DNA of 64,000 nucleotides from Anniella stebbinsi (GCA_029215795.1 JARDYH010000003.1:264897562-264961561), one strand, 5' to 3'; positions 21,275 through 32,312 are shown, counted from the first letter of the stretch. The notes: generated by a model not told the origin, from the letters alone. Translations and numbers: made by a program.

Positions 21275-21835
21275 TAATATTTATTTATTTATTTATTTTA
21301 TTTACAATATTTATATACTGCTCCACATCCAAAGATTTCAGAGTGGTGAACAACACATATAATAAAATAATAAAAACCAACATATTAATTTAAAAAAACC
21401 AAACAAACAGAGTTCTAATGAAACCCAAGTTCTGGTAGAACCATGGCAGGTCACTCAAGGAAAGCTTCCCAAAACAACAATGTTTTAGGAGCACTAGAAG
21501 CAACACAACATTGGTGCCTGCCTGACTTCCAAAGGCAGGGAGTTCCATAAGATGGAGGCCACCACACTGAAGGCTCTTCCCCTGGTGGACTCCAATCGGA
21601 CAGTAGGTCTGTGTGGGACCATCAGGAGCATGCCCTCCACTGACCTCAGTGACCAGGTAGGTTGATAGGGGAGAAGGCGCTCTCTCAGGTATCCTGGTCC
21701 CAAGTTGCTTAGAGCTTTGTACACTAGTACTAGAAACTTAAACCTGGCCTGGTAGTGAATAGACAGCCAATGAGATTTCTCTTTCCTCTTAACCGCCTTG
21801 TGGCCCTCCCAACCCTCCAAAGCAAATTCGTGAGG
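21275..21835 (-). mobile_element. L2-type LINE 3' end, copy 2 of a pair
   Basis: The minus-strand frame 21494-21820 (about 108 codons) contains FKFLVLVYKALSNLGPGYL, RESTRGRAFSVV-like text and SLPLEVRQAP, the recognisable C-terminal tail of an L2 ORF2. The 3' UTR runs to a tail of (ATTT)n at 21281-21300. It lies head to tail behind the copy at 20802-21240 with separate tails, so these are two insertions. Confidence 0.88.
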
Positions 21836-21892
21836 CTGTAGGGGAGGATATAGAGTCTATTCCTCCAATAGTGTCCATCCTTCTAGATACAA

Positions 21893-22055
21893 CCCATAGG
21901 GAGCTGCCTTATAGCCAGCCAATTTTTTTTTTCATGCAGCCCAGTGTGGTCTGCTCTGACTAGCAGCAGGTCTCCAAGGTCTTGGTCAGAGGTCTTTCCT
22001 AACACCTAACACCTGGTCCTTTTTAACTGAAGTTGCTATGCTCTACTGTGACCTA
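21893..22055 (-). mobile_element. tRNA-SINE fragment
   Basis: AGGGAGCTGCCTTATAGCCA, 'gactagcagcaggtctcc' and 'tcagaggtctttcctaac' match the antisense SINE 3' half. The tRNA head appears degraded. A (T)n run interrupts it near 21926. Confidence 0.55.
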
Positions 22056-22069
22056 TGATCTCTCTCCAT

Positions 22070-22262
22070 AGAAGCAGCTCAGTGTGACAGAACACCTGCG
22101 TTGCATGTATAAGGTCCCAGGTTTGATCTCTGGCATCTCCAGATAGGGCATGAAAACCTCCTTCCTGAAACCTGGCAAGCCGCTGCCAGTCAGTGTTGAT
22201 AGTACTGGGCAAGATGGATCAAGGGTTCAACTCAATATAAGGCAGCATCCTATGTTCCTAAG
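22070..22262 (+). mobile_element. tRNA-derived SINE
   Basis: The head CAGCTCAGTGTGACAGAACA is A-box-like. GGTCCCAGGTTTGATCTC holds a B-box-like core. The body 'ccgctgccagtcagtgttg' and end 'caatataaggcagcatcc' then 'tatgttcctaag' follow. This is the most complete SINE in the window and shows the orientation of the others. Confidence 0.82.
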
Positions 22263-22371
22263 TTGGGTCTATTGGGAAGAGCTACGTTTGCATCTTCAGG
22301 CAAATTAGGGTGTCCCTTGCAGTGGTCTTCTCAATGCGTTTGCCTGCCTCATAATGGTTCCGCCGTTCTTA

Positions 22372-22560
22372 CAACAGATGTATATAGGTACTAAGCCTAT
22401 ATACACCAGTTGCTAGGGAACATGGGCAGTAGGGTGCTGTTGCACCCATGCCCTGTTTGTGGATTCCTGGTTGACAGCTGGCTGGCCACTGTGTGGACGG
22501 AGTGCTGAACTAGATGAACCCTTGGTGTGATCCAGCAGGGCTGTTCTTATGTCATGCACA
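22372..22560 (+). mobile_element. CR1-type LINE 3' end
   Basis: Text 'gctagggaacatgggcagta', 'gggtgctgttgcacccatg', 'ggctggccactgtgtgga', 'gctgaactagatgaaccct' ending 'gctgttcttatg' is a CR1 terminal region. Confidence 0.82.
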
Positions 22561-22846
22561 CTGCTAGAGCAACGTGGGAACTAGCCACTGGGAAATAGTG
22601 AAGGGCAAATCTCATGGGCCAACTCCACTCAGCTTAGTTCAGATTTGGGGCAGCGATGGTGAGCATCATTGGAGAGCACTTCAATGCCCCAACGTCTAAA
22701 GACATCCCAGCATCATGAGTCAGGGGAATTCGTATTCCTAACCAGGTCATTGCAAACATCATCAGCATCACAATGGCAGGAGGGGCTTCCATTCAGCCGC
22801 CCCTATCCCAGAATCAGCCTTTCGCATCAGTTATCTACCACTCACT

Positions 22847-23202
22847 GAGCGTCATCAGATGGGGGGAAATCGTGTTTCCTTACCGTCGCTTTCCCCCTGA
22901 TGTCCCCCGATACGTCCTCTTTCTTGACCCGGGGGAAGAAAGAGGAAGTAAACAATGACCACGTGGCCCATTCAGTGGGCGTTTTTCTCACGCTTCTTTT
23001 CCTGCACACAGCAGGAAACGGTGGCACATTTCGTTTTAAAGAACCAAACAAACCGGATTTACCGGGGTCTATTCTGTGACGGAAAGAAGGTCAGAAGAAG
23101 CAGGTGACACATGGGAGGCGGATGGCGCCGTGAAAAGGACCCGCGAACATCCATAGGTGGGGCGTAACGAGCATGCAATAAAGCACTCGTCAGATGATGC
23201 TC
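22847..23202. mobile_element. MITE with GAGCRTCATCAGATG ends, copy 1
   Basis: The 356-bp element has ends GAGCGTCATCAGATG and the inverse GTCAGATGATGCTC. The interior includes 'cctgctgtgtgcaggaaa' (minus strand) and AACGCCCACT motifs. A related inverted copy starts at 27112. No target duplication is certain and no coding frame is present. Confidence 0.72.
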
Positions 23203-24550
23203 ATTGTTATAAAATGGTCAGAACAGCGTTTTCCATCTCTGTCATAATATAGCTCTGCAAAATGTCATCGGGAAGCATTTAAACACGGATGTTTCCGCTG
23301 GCTGTCACTCACGCTTTATGATGTTTTCCTGGAAGTGCTTTTAAAAAAGAAAATGAACTAATTTCAGGTTTTACAGTTCCTAATATTCAATAACTAATGA
23401 AACGATTTGAACTTTTATTTGATTGTAAATTCTGTTTGCCACGTTGTCGCAGGCAGGTGGCATAAAATATTCCGTTCCCCCACACTGCCGCCGCCACACT
23501 TTGATGGCATAAATACTTCAGTGTCCCGCTGCTAAGATATATCAATCAAATCAAAGGTTCAAAAATGGGTTATTATCCAGGTGTGGGGATGAGTGCAAAA
23601 ACCAAGGCTTTAGTTCACAGTCAATCGGTAAAGAATGCCTTCACAGTCAATAACCGACTGCTACATGTACCTCTTGCAGAGTTATTACTGCAGAGTTCAT
23701 AAAGTGGAACACAGCACTTCTGACATTACTGTGAGAGGCTGCGTTTTTCAGATCACTGTTGTTGTTGTTTTAAAAAAATGCTGGTTATATTGCAAAAACA
23801 AAACAACGCCCAAACCTATGTAAAGATTTGCTTTTTGTAGAGGACGCAGGGTTGTCAGTGCAGGGAGAATCTCTCCACCCCAGATACAGACTCCCCAGGA
23901 TTCAAGCTGGCGGAAAGAATTGAGGGTATCAAACAAAGGTCTTAGTTAACAGGAATATGGGAGTTACTTCACTCCCCAGCATCCTGCTGTTCCCAGCATC
24001 CATTGCGGTTTGACCTCTGCTCTCCAATTCTAAGGCGGCTATCAGACCGCTTTGTTCTGAGTTCCATAACATTTTCTCACCAACTCGCTGGTGGTGAGAA
24101 AACCTGACACAGCTTGGCTGAAGTGATGCGATGGGATGTTTACAAACATTCCAACTTCTCGGGGTACGACCCTTATGTCGGAGCAAAGGGGAAATTAAAA
24201 ACTAACACGGGGATTAAAAACTAACACAGCTCCTTGGCTATTTAACATTTATAAATAGTGTTGGCCCCAGTTTTGGAGGGCCTTTGGGCAAAACACCCTC
24301 CATGGGCCCCCTCCCTCAGTGAGTCCACCATTTCACCAGCATTCTCACCAGCTGCTATTGCTGGTTAGAGGTTTTGATATTGGATAGGTAAAGGGTAGGG
24401 CGGCCAAACACAGGCTAGGTGGTTGAAGAAAGGCTACAGACAAGGCAATGGAGCAGGACACATTAAGTTGAGATGGAAACCAGGGGCAAAGGGCAGGAAA
24501 GAAACAGGAATTAGCAAAGAAGGAGCTAATAAAAAAACTCATGGGACAAA
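23203..24550. other. Unique DNA, nothing firm
   Basis: No gene was found. Around 24045-24110 AGAGCGG/CGGTC-type symmetric text (TTTTCTCACCAACTCGCTGG then GTGGTGAGAAAA) makes a small stem-loop. 24240-24330 contains GGGCCTTTGGGCAAAACACC and similar, perhaps a stub of the 7307 family. Confidence 0.4.
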
Positions 24551-24686
24551 GGCCAGATCTACACCAAGCTGGATACAACATAGTTTTATATGTTTTTAAT
24601 CAGTTTTATGTATTTCATGCTGTTTTGTATTAATGTTGTTCCCCGCCTCGATCCAGAGGGAGAGGTGGATAATAAATATATATAAA

Positions 24687-24728
<42 letters not shown>

Positions 24729-24830
24729 CTTGGAAAATGGTTTGAAAATGGTAGGTGGAATGTAACATGGGCCCCAACAGTTGTCAATACCATTATAAAC
24801 CATTATAAAGCAGTAGTGTAGGTCCTGCCG
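24551..24830. mobile_element. GGCC-ended MITE interrupted by an L2 tail
   Basis: It starts GGCCAGATCTACACCAAG like the MITE at 6796 and resumes after 24730 with 'gggccccaacagttgtcaa', 'taccattataaa' and GCAGTAGTGTAGGTCCTGCC. The intervening 24575-24729 is an L2 3' end, so the LINE tail inserted into an older MITE. Confidence 0.75.
24575..24729 (+). mobile_element. L2-type LINE 3' tail ending in (ATT)n
   Basis: The text 'gttccccgcctcgatccaga' and 'ggataataaatatat' leads into a perfect (ATT)n run at about 24688-24727. It is nested inside the MITE at 24551-24830. Confidence 0.8.
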
Positions 24831-24835
24831 GATTT

Positions 24836-24956
24836 TCCCTTTCCTCCAAAGTGCTCAAGAAAGGATTCTTTCCCCCCCTTATTCTATCCTCACAACAACC
24901 CAGTGATGGATTGTAGGCCGAGCCATAGAGACTGGCCTAGCTCCATACTTTTCAAT
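24836..24956 (-). repeat. Old MIR/L3-like interspersed fragment
   Basis: 'ttattctatcctcacaacaa' followed by CCCAGTGATGGATTGTAGGC recalls a widespread old repeat whose fuller form is split at 51466-51563 and 54447-54595. Short and diverged; the family name is uncertain. Confidence 0.45.
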
Positions 24957-27111
24957 CACTACACTTGCCAGGTGTTTGGATGCTGGCTTCTAGTACAGAA
25001 GGCTTGTAATGGGAGTCCATGAAATAAAATTGTACAGCACTTTGTACCATGAAATCCTTGGTTTTCTGAATATGGCCTCATGTGCTTACCATCATCCATG
25101 GTACTTTGTTTTGTGTGGTTTCGACCCCGGAGATAATGAGTCTGAGATCTGAGGGGTGGTGGTTGTGCCCTCCAACGTATTGGTCCCCATAGTTTCAGAA
25201 CCTTCTTATTTTCCCACATTCTATCAAGTTGTGCTCTAGAGTCAAATGGTAGGTTGTTGATCTGGAATACAGACAGGTGGTTGAACCAGTCAGCAAACAA
25301 TTGAGAACATGCAATGTCAGAACAGCTAGGTTTGTTTCTAAATCCAGGTAATTCCTTCTTAAGGCTCAGTCTTGACCTGCTCCTTGTTGGAGCAATGTCC
25401 AGACAACCTCAGCTAGCTTTCAGCTGCAGCACCGCTTGGAACTTTCTGTGGAAAGCAAACAGGCTGAAGGGGAACCCCTGCTGTTATCTCCAGTCATGGA
25501 TTGGAGATGACAGCAGGGATGTGGGTGGCGTGTGAAGCTGGGGGTTGGGCTAGCACTGGGAGGAGCCACTTCTCTCAGTGTCAGCCAAGTCTATTTGTGA
25601 GCGGTGCGCCATCCCCATCAGAACAAAGAGTGGCGCACAAATCCAGGGACTTGGCTGAATGATCCTTGGCACATTACACGTCCTGCCAATGGAGACTGCA
25701 AGTAGGGGACGTAGCAGGTGCCCAGCTCACCTGCGACTTGGAGGAGTCCCTTTCTCTGAGCTGAGTGCCTCCCTTAGCACTGAGAAAGGCAAAATGGGCA
25801 GGGTGATGATGCAGAGAGCGTGCCCATGTCCACTGACGTCATCTGGCCCACAGAGGGCTTGGTGAGCAGCAATTTGGCCTTAAACAGGTTCTACACTCCT
25901 GCTCTAGATAAATGCTGCACTGGATTGCAATGAAATGATGATGAGGCATCTCCCATTTGTTTGCTGTGGATGAAGCAAAGTTGAGTTAGCGTTGCAGTTA
26001 CACTGTGCCGTTTTTCGTCCACAGCAAGGCAGGTCAATATCAGCGATATCGTCACAACACCAGAGCAGCTCTGCAAACTCATGGATTTCGCTACGCCCCT
26101 CCCCCCCCAGCTGCTGCTGCTTCTAACCGCCCAGCATGAGACTCCCCAGGTGACGATGGAGACCACCAGCAACAGACAAAATGCTTTTTATTTATGAATC
26201 GCTGAGCTTCAGGGTTACAACGATGCCACTCAGAGCTAGTGCGCTTCCTATATAAATTATTTAGCCCTTTTACAGTTCAGCATTGATACTATGGGAGCAA
26301 GCAGCACACAAAGTCCGGTGCATCCATTGATATGCCGTGCAGTAAGCCTCAGAGGTGAAGCGTTTTTGCAATGTTCCCATTCCTCAGGTGACTGAGATCA
26401 AGACTTGCCAATCTAATAACCTTATTGTGCCTCCTTTATTCCTTTGTGTTTATCTTTTTCCAAAATACCTTGTAGGATCTACCAAATATGAAAATGAGGG
26501 TAGCCTTCACTCGGGTGAGATTAAATATTCTCCCGTTGGCAGATTGAGTGGGTCGGCATAAGGTCGGTTCCTAAGGAGAATCGAGTATGCAGTTGAAGTT
26601 CTGTATCAACTGAAGATGCTGTTAATGCATTGCTAGAATGCTCTTTTATAATGATCTCAGGGCCAAATACAACCATCCGTTCTTAAGATTGTTGAAGGGA
26701 AGGCCAACATCCCTTGTTAAGGTTTGTTTCCTATTATCTGATGCTGAGAAGAACAAATCCTTTAGAACGTCTAAATTCCTCGTCAATGCTCTACAAATAC
26801 GTGCCACAAAGTTTAAAGGCTGTATGGAAAATTATTCAACTCTTAATGATTCATTAGTAGAGTTTCAAATTGTATAGGGTTTTCCCCCATGCAATTGTGT
26901 ACAATGGAAATTTGCTAAGACACAATAAACTGTGATTTTTTACCCATTCCTCAAACCCCGAGGGCTAGATCATGGGTCCTGGGGCTTCTGCAGCACTCCA
27001 GACTGAGATGCAATCACCGAAGCACAGTAAAAAAAGACAATTTCCCCACCTGTTTCCTGCCAGGGGCCAGGGTAAGGCTGCCCTCTACACCCAGGCATTT
27101 AATTACATTTG
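24957..27111. other. Unique DNA with two hairpins, no gene
   Basis: No protein family was recognised. Two stem-loops stand out: arms of 17 nt at 25476-25492 and 25502-25518 with one mismatch, and TCAGCCAAGTC (25581) with GACTTGGCTGA (25648). The segment 26200-26900 is non-repetitive. Confidence 0.45.
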
Positions 27112-27450
27112 GAGCATCATCAGATGAGTGTTTTGTAGCACGCTTATTACTGGGCACTCAGATTTCCACATGTCCTTTTCACAACGCCGTCCACCTTCCA
27201 CGCACCTCCCTGCTCATTCTGGTCATTTTCCCGTATATATAAAAAAAAAGGCCTTGGGAAATCTGGTTTTTTCCCTCCTACAGCAAAATGTACGGCCATT
27301 TTCTGCTGTCTGCAGGGAAAGCACCACGATAAAAATGCCCGTCTAAATAAAGAGAAAGCTGCTCATCCCCACTGTGGGACAGTAGCATGAGGCAAAGTGA
27401 TGGGAGGGAGATGCGTTTCTCTCCCCCTCCCCCCCCCCGAAGAAGCTCTT
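27112..27450. mobile_element. MITE with GAGCATCATCAGATG end, copy 2 (inverted)
   Basis: It starts GAGCATCATCAGATGAGTG. It continues with TCCTTTTCACAACGCCGTCC, 'ccattttctgctgtctgcag' and 'aaaaatgcccgtct', which align with the reverse complement of 22847-23202. The right end has decayed, so that boundary is approximate. Confidence 0.62.
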
Positions 27451-27484
27451 AGTGGCATATGACAGGGCATTGAAACTGTTTATT

Positions 27485-27804
27485 TAGGCTGACCAGATAA
27501 AATCCAAGTCAATGCTCATGTAACTTTAACAGTTGTAGAGAAAAGGGAATTTCAGCCAGTGTCATTTGTATGCAATTAGTTCCTGGTGATATTCCCTCTT
27601 CATCACCACAGTTAAAGGTACAGGCACTATACTAGAGTGACCAGATACAAAAGAAGGCAAGGCCCCTGCAACTTTAACTGTGGTGATGAAGAGGGAATTT
27701 CACCGGGAACTAATTGCATACAAATGACACTGGCTGAAATTCCCTTTTCTCTACAACTGTTGAAGTTACATGAGCCCTGACCTGGATTTTATCTGGTCAC
27801 CCTA
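27485..27804 (+). mobile_element. TAGGGTGACC hAT MITE, copy 4
   Basis: The ends are TTAGGCTGACCAGATAAAAT and ATTTTATCTGGTCACCCTA, with the internal third end TAGAGTGACCAGATAC near 27632. Both flanks carry ATTGAAACTGTTT, a direct repeat of 13 bp or more, longer than the 8 bp expected. See findings. Confidence 0.9.
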
Positions 27805-27990
27805 TATTGAAACTGTTTTTGGCTGTGTACACTGTTTTACATTTTGCATATGTACATTTTTATGCTGTATTTTTATGTTGTGTTTTATTATTTGATGAAT
27901 TGGTTTTCATTCTTGTGAACCGCCCAGAGAGCTTCATCAATAGTATAGAAATGGGAAAACAAATGATAATAAATAATTATCTAGATATAT
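27805..27990 (+). mobile_element. L2-type LINE 3' tail
   Basis: TTTTATGCTGTATTTTTATG, then 'gtgaaccgcccagagagctt' and 'aataataaataat' is the L2 3' UTR. It begins directly at the right flank of the MITE, so the MITE probably inserted at the edge of this LINE. Confidence 0.8.
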
Positions 27991-28847
27991 TATGGTCCCA
28001 GCTAGCCCAATAAATGCAGGTAGTCTTTCAGGTTCAGTTGGCAGCTCCGGTTCATAATGTCCAAAGTGAGAGGTTGCAGAGGGAAGTTGTTTAATAGAGG
28101 GATGCTCATCATCGGGAAATCTGCCCCTTTGGGGGCTTGCTGGATTTTTGCAATACCCCCAGACTCAGCTTGCATTTGCAAGATGAACTGAGGGTTTTTC
28201 TGGAAATCCAGAAACATTTTTTTTCTTTTTCTTTTTAAATTCAGTGAATAGACATTTGTGCAAATTGCACCTGCAAATGGTGTAATTTACACAAATTGTG
28301 ACTGCTGTTTGCACAAATTACTATTTATGGGGGGAATTAAAAAAATACTGCAAATCCATCAGCTGGCCTGACTTGTTGCATACTGAAAGCTTCATCACAC
28401 TTAATCCCCCCCCACCCCGGTTTGCCTCTGAGGTTTTTTTTACCTCTGATGCAGAAGCGCGTCCAGCTTGTGATCGCTTTTACCTGAATAGCTGCTCTTT
28501 CATTCCTTCTCTCTGCTCCTTCGCTCTTCCACTTCACTTCACTTCACTCCACCCCTCCCCTTCTTTTTCTCCCTCCAGTCAGGTCCTGGCAGATGAGCAC
28601 TTCAACCAGACCACTTTTCTGCCACACAAAAATGGAACAACCCTCTAATCTGGCTCTTTGGGGGCATTGAGGGAGTACAATCCTGTCTCTTCAGAGATTC
28701 ATTTTTTAAAAAAAGGCTTTCGAGCCTGGGATGAAAGGTTTGGGTTTTATATTGAGGCTTGGAGCCGGCTGCTGGGAGAGATCACTTTTCCCTGCCAGGA
28801 CCTGATGCAATCCATTCAAGCCCCCAGTTTCTTTAAAACTACACAGA
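27991..28847. other. Unique DNA
   Basis: Short diverged repeats of TTTGTGCAAATT/ATTTACACAAATT occur around 28250-28320. No gene was recognised. A pyrimidine-rich tract spans 28490-28580. Confidence 0.4.
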
Positions 28848-28855
28848 GATTTAGG

Positions 28856-29175
28856 TAGGCTGACCATATGAAAAGGAGGTCAGGGCTCATGTAACTTTAA
28901 CAGTTGTAGAGAAAAGGGAATTTCAGCCAGTGTCATTTGTATGCAATTAGTTCCTGGTGATATTCCCTCTTCATCACAACAGTTAAACTTGCAGGCACTA
29001 TACTAGAGTGGCCATATACAAAAGAAGGCAGGGCCCCTGCAACTTTAACTGTTGTGATGAAGAGGGAATTTCACCAGGAACTAATTACATACAGAGGACA
29101 CTGGCTGAAATTCCCTTTTCTCTACAACTGTTAAAGTCACATGAGCCCTGTCCTCCTTTTCATGTGGTCAGCCTA
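28856..29175 (+). mobile_element. TAGGGTGACC hAT MITE, copy 5
   Basis: The 320-bp element runs from TAGGCTGACCATATG to CATGTGGTCAGCCTA. The flanking 8-mer GATTTAGG at 28848-28855 and 29176-29183 is a perfect target duplication. The internal third end TAGAGTGGCCATATAC starts at 29004, leaving a 172-bp right part that by itself has paired ends. Confidence 0.95.
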
Positions 29176-29183
29176 GATTTAGG

Positions 29184-29812
29184 GCACATTAAATGCACTT
29201 AGGGAAAATAATCCAGACTTTTAGTATTCTGGGAAAGTCTGGGGAAGAGGCGGGGTGTCAGCAGGACAGGCACGGCATCATGTGAGTACCGTGCTGCAAA
29301 CCAGGCATGGCCAGAGTGCACTAAATCGCTGGTGTGATGGAGCTTCACTTAATATTTCCTACTTAGGATTCCCAGCTCAATTTCAGAAAGATAGAAATAA
29401 AAATATTACCCCAAACACATTGTTTGAACATTTGCCTCATTGTTCTTGTACTGTCTGATCACTGATACCATTATTACCCCTTGCTTCTGAAGCACCATTT
29501 GCCCTCTGGTGGGCAATACTTTCTCCTTCGAGGATTAGTCACATAGGGGAGTCTAGACAATCAGGGATCACAGAGAGAATGAGATGCTTTCAAAATGCTA
29601 TGTAGTCCATCAGAATTGTCAATGTAAATATGTCCCTGAAGGGAAATGAAGTCAATTGAGAGAGCTGGAGATGATGTTTCCTGGATTAGTCACATGTTAT
29701 TCCAGCCAATCAGGTATGTTGCTGTAAATAGGATGTTGTCATGATACTACATAGTCAATTAGATTCAGCAACATGTGGCAGATTTGGCAAGAAAAAACAA
29801 TTGAGAGCAAGC
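29184..29812. other. Unclassified repeat-like DNA
   Basis: No gene. From about 29520 to 29800 two similar passages alternate (GATTAGTCACATAGGGGAG / GATTAGTCACATGTTATTCC; CTATGTAGTCCAT / CTACATAGTCAAT), so the stretch contains a degenerate duplication of about 160 bp. The family is unknown. Confidence 0.4.
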
Positions 29813-29846
<34 letters not shown>

Positions 29847-29972
29847 TACATTTGTATACCGCCCCATAGCGGTATACAACTGGGCAGTTTACATAAGATT
29901 AAAACATTTAAAAACAATATACAAAATTTAAAACTGCAAAAACATACAATATGCACATACATTTAAAATCAC

Positions 29973-29973
<1 letters not shown>
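29813..29973 (-). mobile_element. L2-type LINE tail with (ATT)n
   Basis: A (TTA)n tract at 29813-29847 precedes CATTTGTATACCGCCCCATA and 'gggcagtttacataagatta', the antisense L2 3' UTR. It abuts the tail of the next LINE, so two insertions used the same simple repeat. Confidence 0.8.
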
Positions 29974-30015
<42 letters not shown>

Positions 30016-31810
30016 TATTACATTTATATACCGCCCCATAACCGAAGCTCTCTGGGCGGTTTACAAAACTTAAAAGATTAAACATTAAAAAGTAAATATA
30101 GAAAATTTAAAACCATAAAACATAAAACAGTTGATATTTAAAATATTTTAAACTTTTTAAGGCTGGCCACAAAGTCATTTCAAACCTCAACTTAAGCTGC
30201 TAAAATGCCTGGGAGAAAAGAAAAGTTTTGACCTGGCGCCGAAAAGATAACAACATTGGCGCCAGGCAGGCCTCATCGGGAAGATCATTCCATAATTAGG
30301 GGGCCACCACAGAGAAGGTCCTCTCCTTTGTTGCCATCCTCCGAGCTTCCCTTGGAGTAGGCACCCAGAGGAGGACCTTTGATGTTGAGCTTAGTGTAAG
30401 GGTAGGTTCATGTTGGGAAAGGCGTTCCATCAGGTATCGTGGTCCCAAACCGTGTAAGGCTTTATAGGTTAAAACCAGCACCTTGAATCGGGCTCGGAAA
30501 CATATAGGCAGCCAATGCAAGCAGGCCAGAATTGGTCTTATATGTTTGAACCTTCTGGTCCCTGTTACCAATCTGGCCGCTGCATTTTGCACAAGCTGCA
30601 GCTTTCGAACAGTCTTCAAAGGCAGCCCCACGTAGAGCACATTGCAGTAATCTAACTTGGAGGTTACCAGAGCATAGACAAGCCAGGTTAACCCTGTCCA
30701 GATAGGGGTGTAGCTGGGCCACCAACCAAAGTTGATAGAAGGCACTTCATGCCACCGAGGCCACCTGAGCCTCAAGTGAAAGAGATGGTTCTAGGAGAAC
30801 CCCCAAGCTACGAATCTGCTCCTTCAGGGGCAGTGCAACCCCATCCAGAGCAGGTTGAAAACACTCCATCCAGTCAGCAGAACCACCCACTATCTGCATC
30901 TCAGTCTTGTCTGGATTGAGTTTCAGTTTATTAGCCCTCATCCAGTCCATTGTCGCAGCCAGGCACCGGTTCAGCACATCCACAGCCTCACCTGCTGAAG
31001 ATGAGAAGGAGAAGTAGAGCTGCATGTCATCAGCGTACTGATGACAACGCACTCCAAAACTCAGGATGACCGCACCCAACGGTTTCATGTACATGTTGAA
31101 CAGCATGGGGGACAAGACTGACCCCTGCGGAACCCCATACTGGAGAATCCACGGGGCTGAGCAATGTCCTCCAAGCACCACCTTCTGGAACCGACCCACC
31201 AAGTAGGAGCGGAACCACTGCAATGCAGTGCCTCCCACTCCCAACTCAGCCAGTTGTCCCAGAAGGATATCATGGTCGTTGGTATCAAAAGCAGCTGAGA
31301 GATCAAGGAGAATCAACAGAGTCACACACATCCTGTCTTTCTCCCGACATACAGGGTGACCAAGGCTGTTTCCATACCAAAGCCAGGCGTAAAACCAGGC
31401 TGAAATGGATCCAGATAAACGGTCTCATCCTAGAGTGCCTGGATCTGGCTTGCAACCTCCCGCTCAAGGACCTTGCCCAGGAATTTTCAGGATTCAGGAT
31501 CCAGGATCCAGGGAAGATTTCTTCAGGAGTGGTCTCACTACTGCCTCTTTCAGGTGGCCTGGGACCACCTCCTCTTGCAAAGAGACATTAATCGCTTCCC
31601 TGGCCCAGCCAGTTGTTCCTTCCATTCTAGCATTTTATGAGCCAAGAGGGGCAAGGATCCAATAAGGAGGTGATTGTCCATGTCCTCAAGCTGTACCAAC
31701 TGAAACTCATCCAAGAAAACTGGACACGCCTGTGCCTAGCAAATATACTACAGCGGGCCTCGGATGGTTTTACCATGTCCTTGGGGCCAGCACGTAAAAG
31801 CCCCCAGACA
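29974..31810 (-). mobile_element. L2-type LINE with reverse transcriptase remnant
   Basis: A 5'-truncated non-LTR retrotransposon of about 1.8 kb. The 3' tail is (ATT)n at 29974-30017, preceded by a UTR with GGGCGGTATATAAATGTAAT on the minus strand. Upstream is ORF2 from the reverse transcriptase to the C-terminus. RT-like coding can be traced back to about 31800 (DEFQLV.LEDMDNHLL-like text) but no endonuclease is present. CR1/L2 group by the RT wording. Confidence 0.92.
30296..31650 (-). pseudogene. L2 ORF2 reverse transcriptase, frameshifted
   Basis: The protein copies element RNA into DNA at the nicked target site. The frame 31331-30747 (194 codons) shows LDLSAAFDT at residues 9-17 (catalytic Asp), GVPQGSVLSPMLF at 66-78, YADDMQLY at 99-106 with the metal-binding DD pair, and LNPDKTE. 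A second frame, 30775-30296, continues with SKLDYCNVLYVGLPL, LQLVQNAAARLVTG and LHWLPICFRARFKVL, the usual C-terminal part. The two are in different frames, so there is at least one frameshift near 30760. Upstream (31340-31650) the matches jump frames and meet stops. It cannot make a functional enzyme. Confidence 0.92.
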
Positions 31811-32312
31811 ACTATGGGAATGTAAATGAACAGCTTCCCTACCCTTCTTTCTTTCCTATCCTGTGGCCTAGACTTTCTGTGCCCTGCTGAAAAACTGGAT
31901 TACAAAGTGTTTTTAGGCAACTCAAAGGTCTGTGATTAATGTGTGTAAGCCATCAACAGGGTTTGCAATGGCATCCCCATGAAACATTGACTAGGACCCT
32001 ATGGGGATGTGTATTCCCATGTGCATTAAAAATGCAGCTGGACAGTTCACAGGTGCCCTGATGAGTTCTGCCATGCAGAGACGAATCCGCTCGTCCATCC
32101 GCATCAATTACATAAGCGTCTCGAGTGTGTATGCGGCAACCCCTGATGGCTGCTTGAACTCACATGTTCCGTTCCACAATGCCACGTAGCATAATGAACC
32201 AATGAAACAGCGCAACACCATTCCTGCTTACCATAGAAGGATTCATTATGCTGGAACAAAAACATTGTCCATTTGCTCAATAACATGGGCAAAAATAGAT
32301 AAATACAATTCC
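31811..32312. other. Unique DNA, nothing recognised
   Basis: This stretch lies between an L2 and a CR1 LINE. No frame or repeat was recognised. Confidence 0.4.

Noticed and set aside
22070..22262. Functional tRNA gene
   Set aside because: A and B box-like parts are present, but there is no cloverleaf and a SINE body follows. It is a tRNA-derived SINE.
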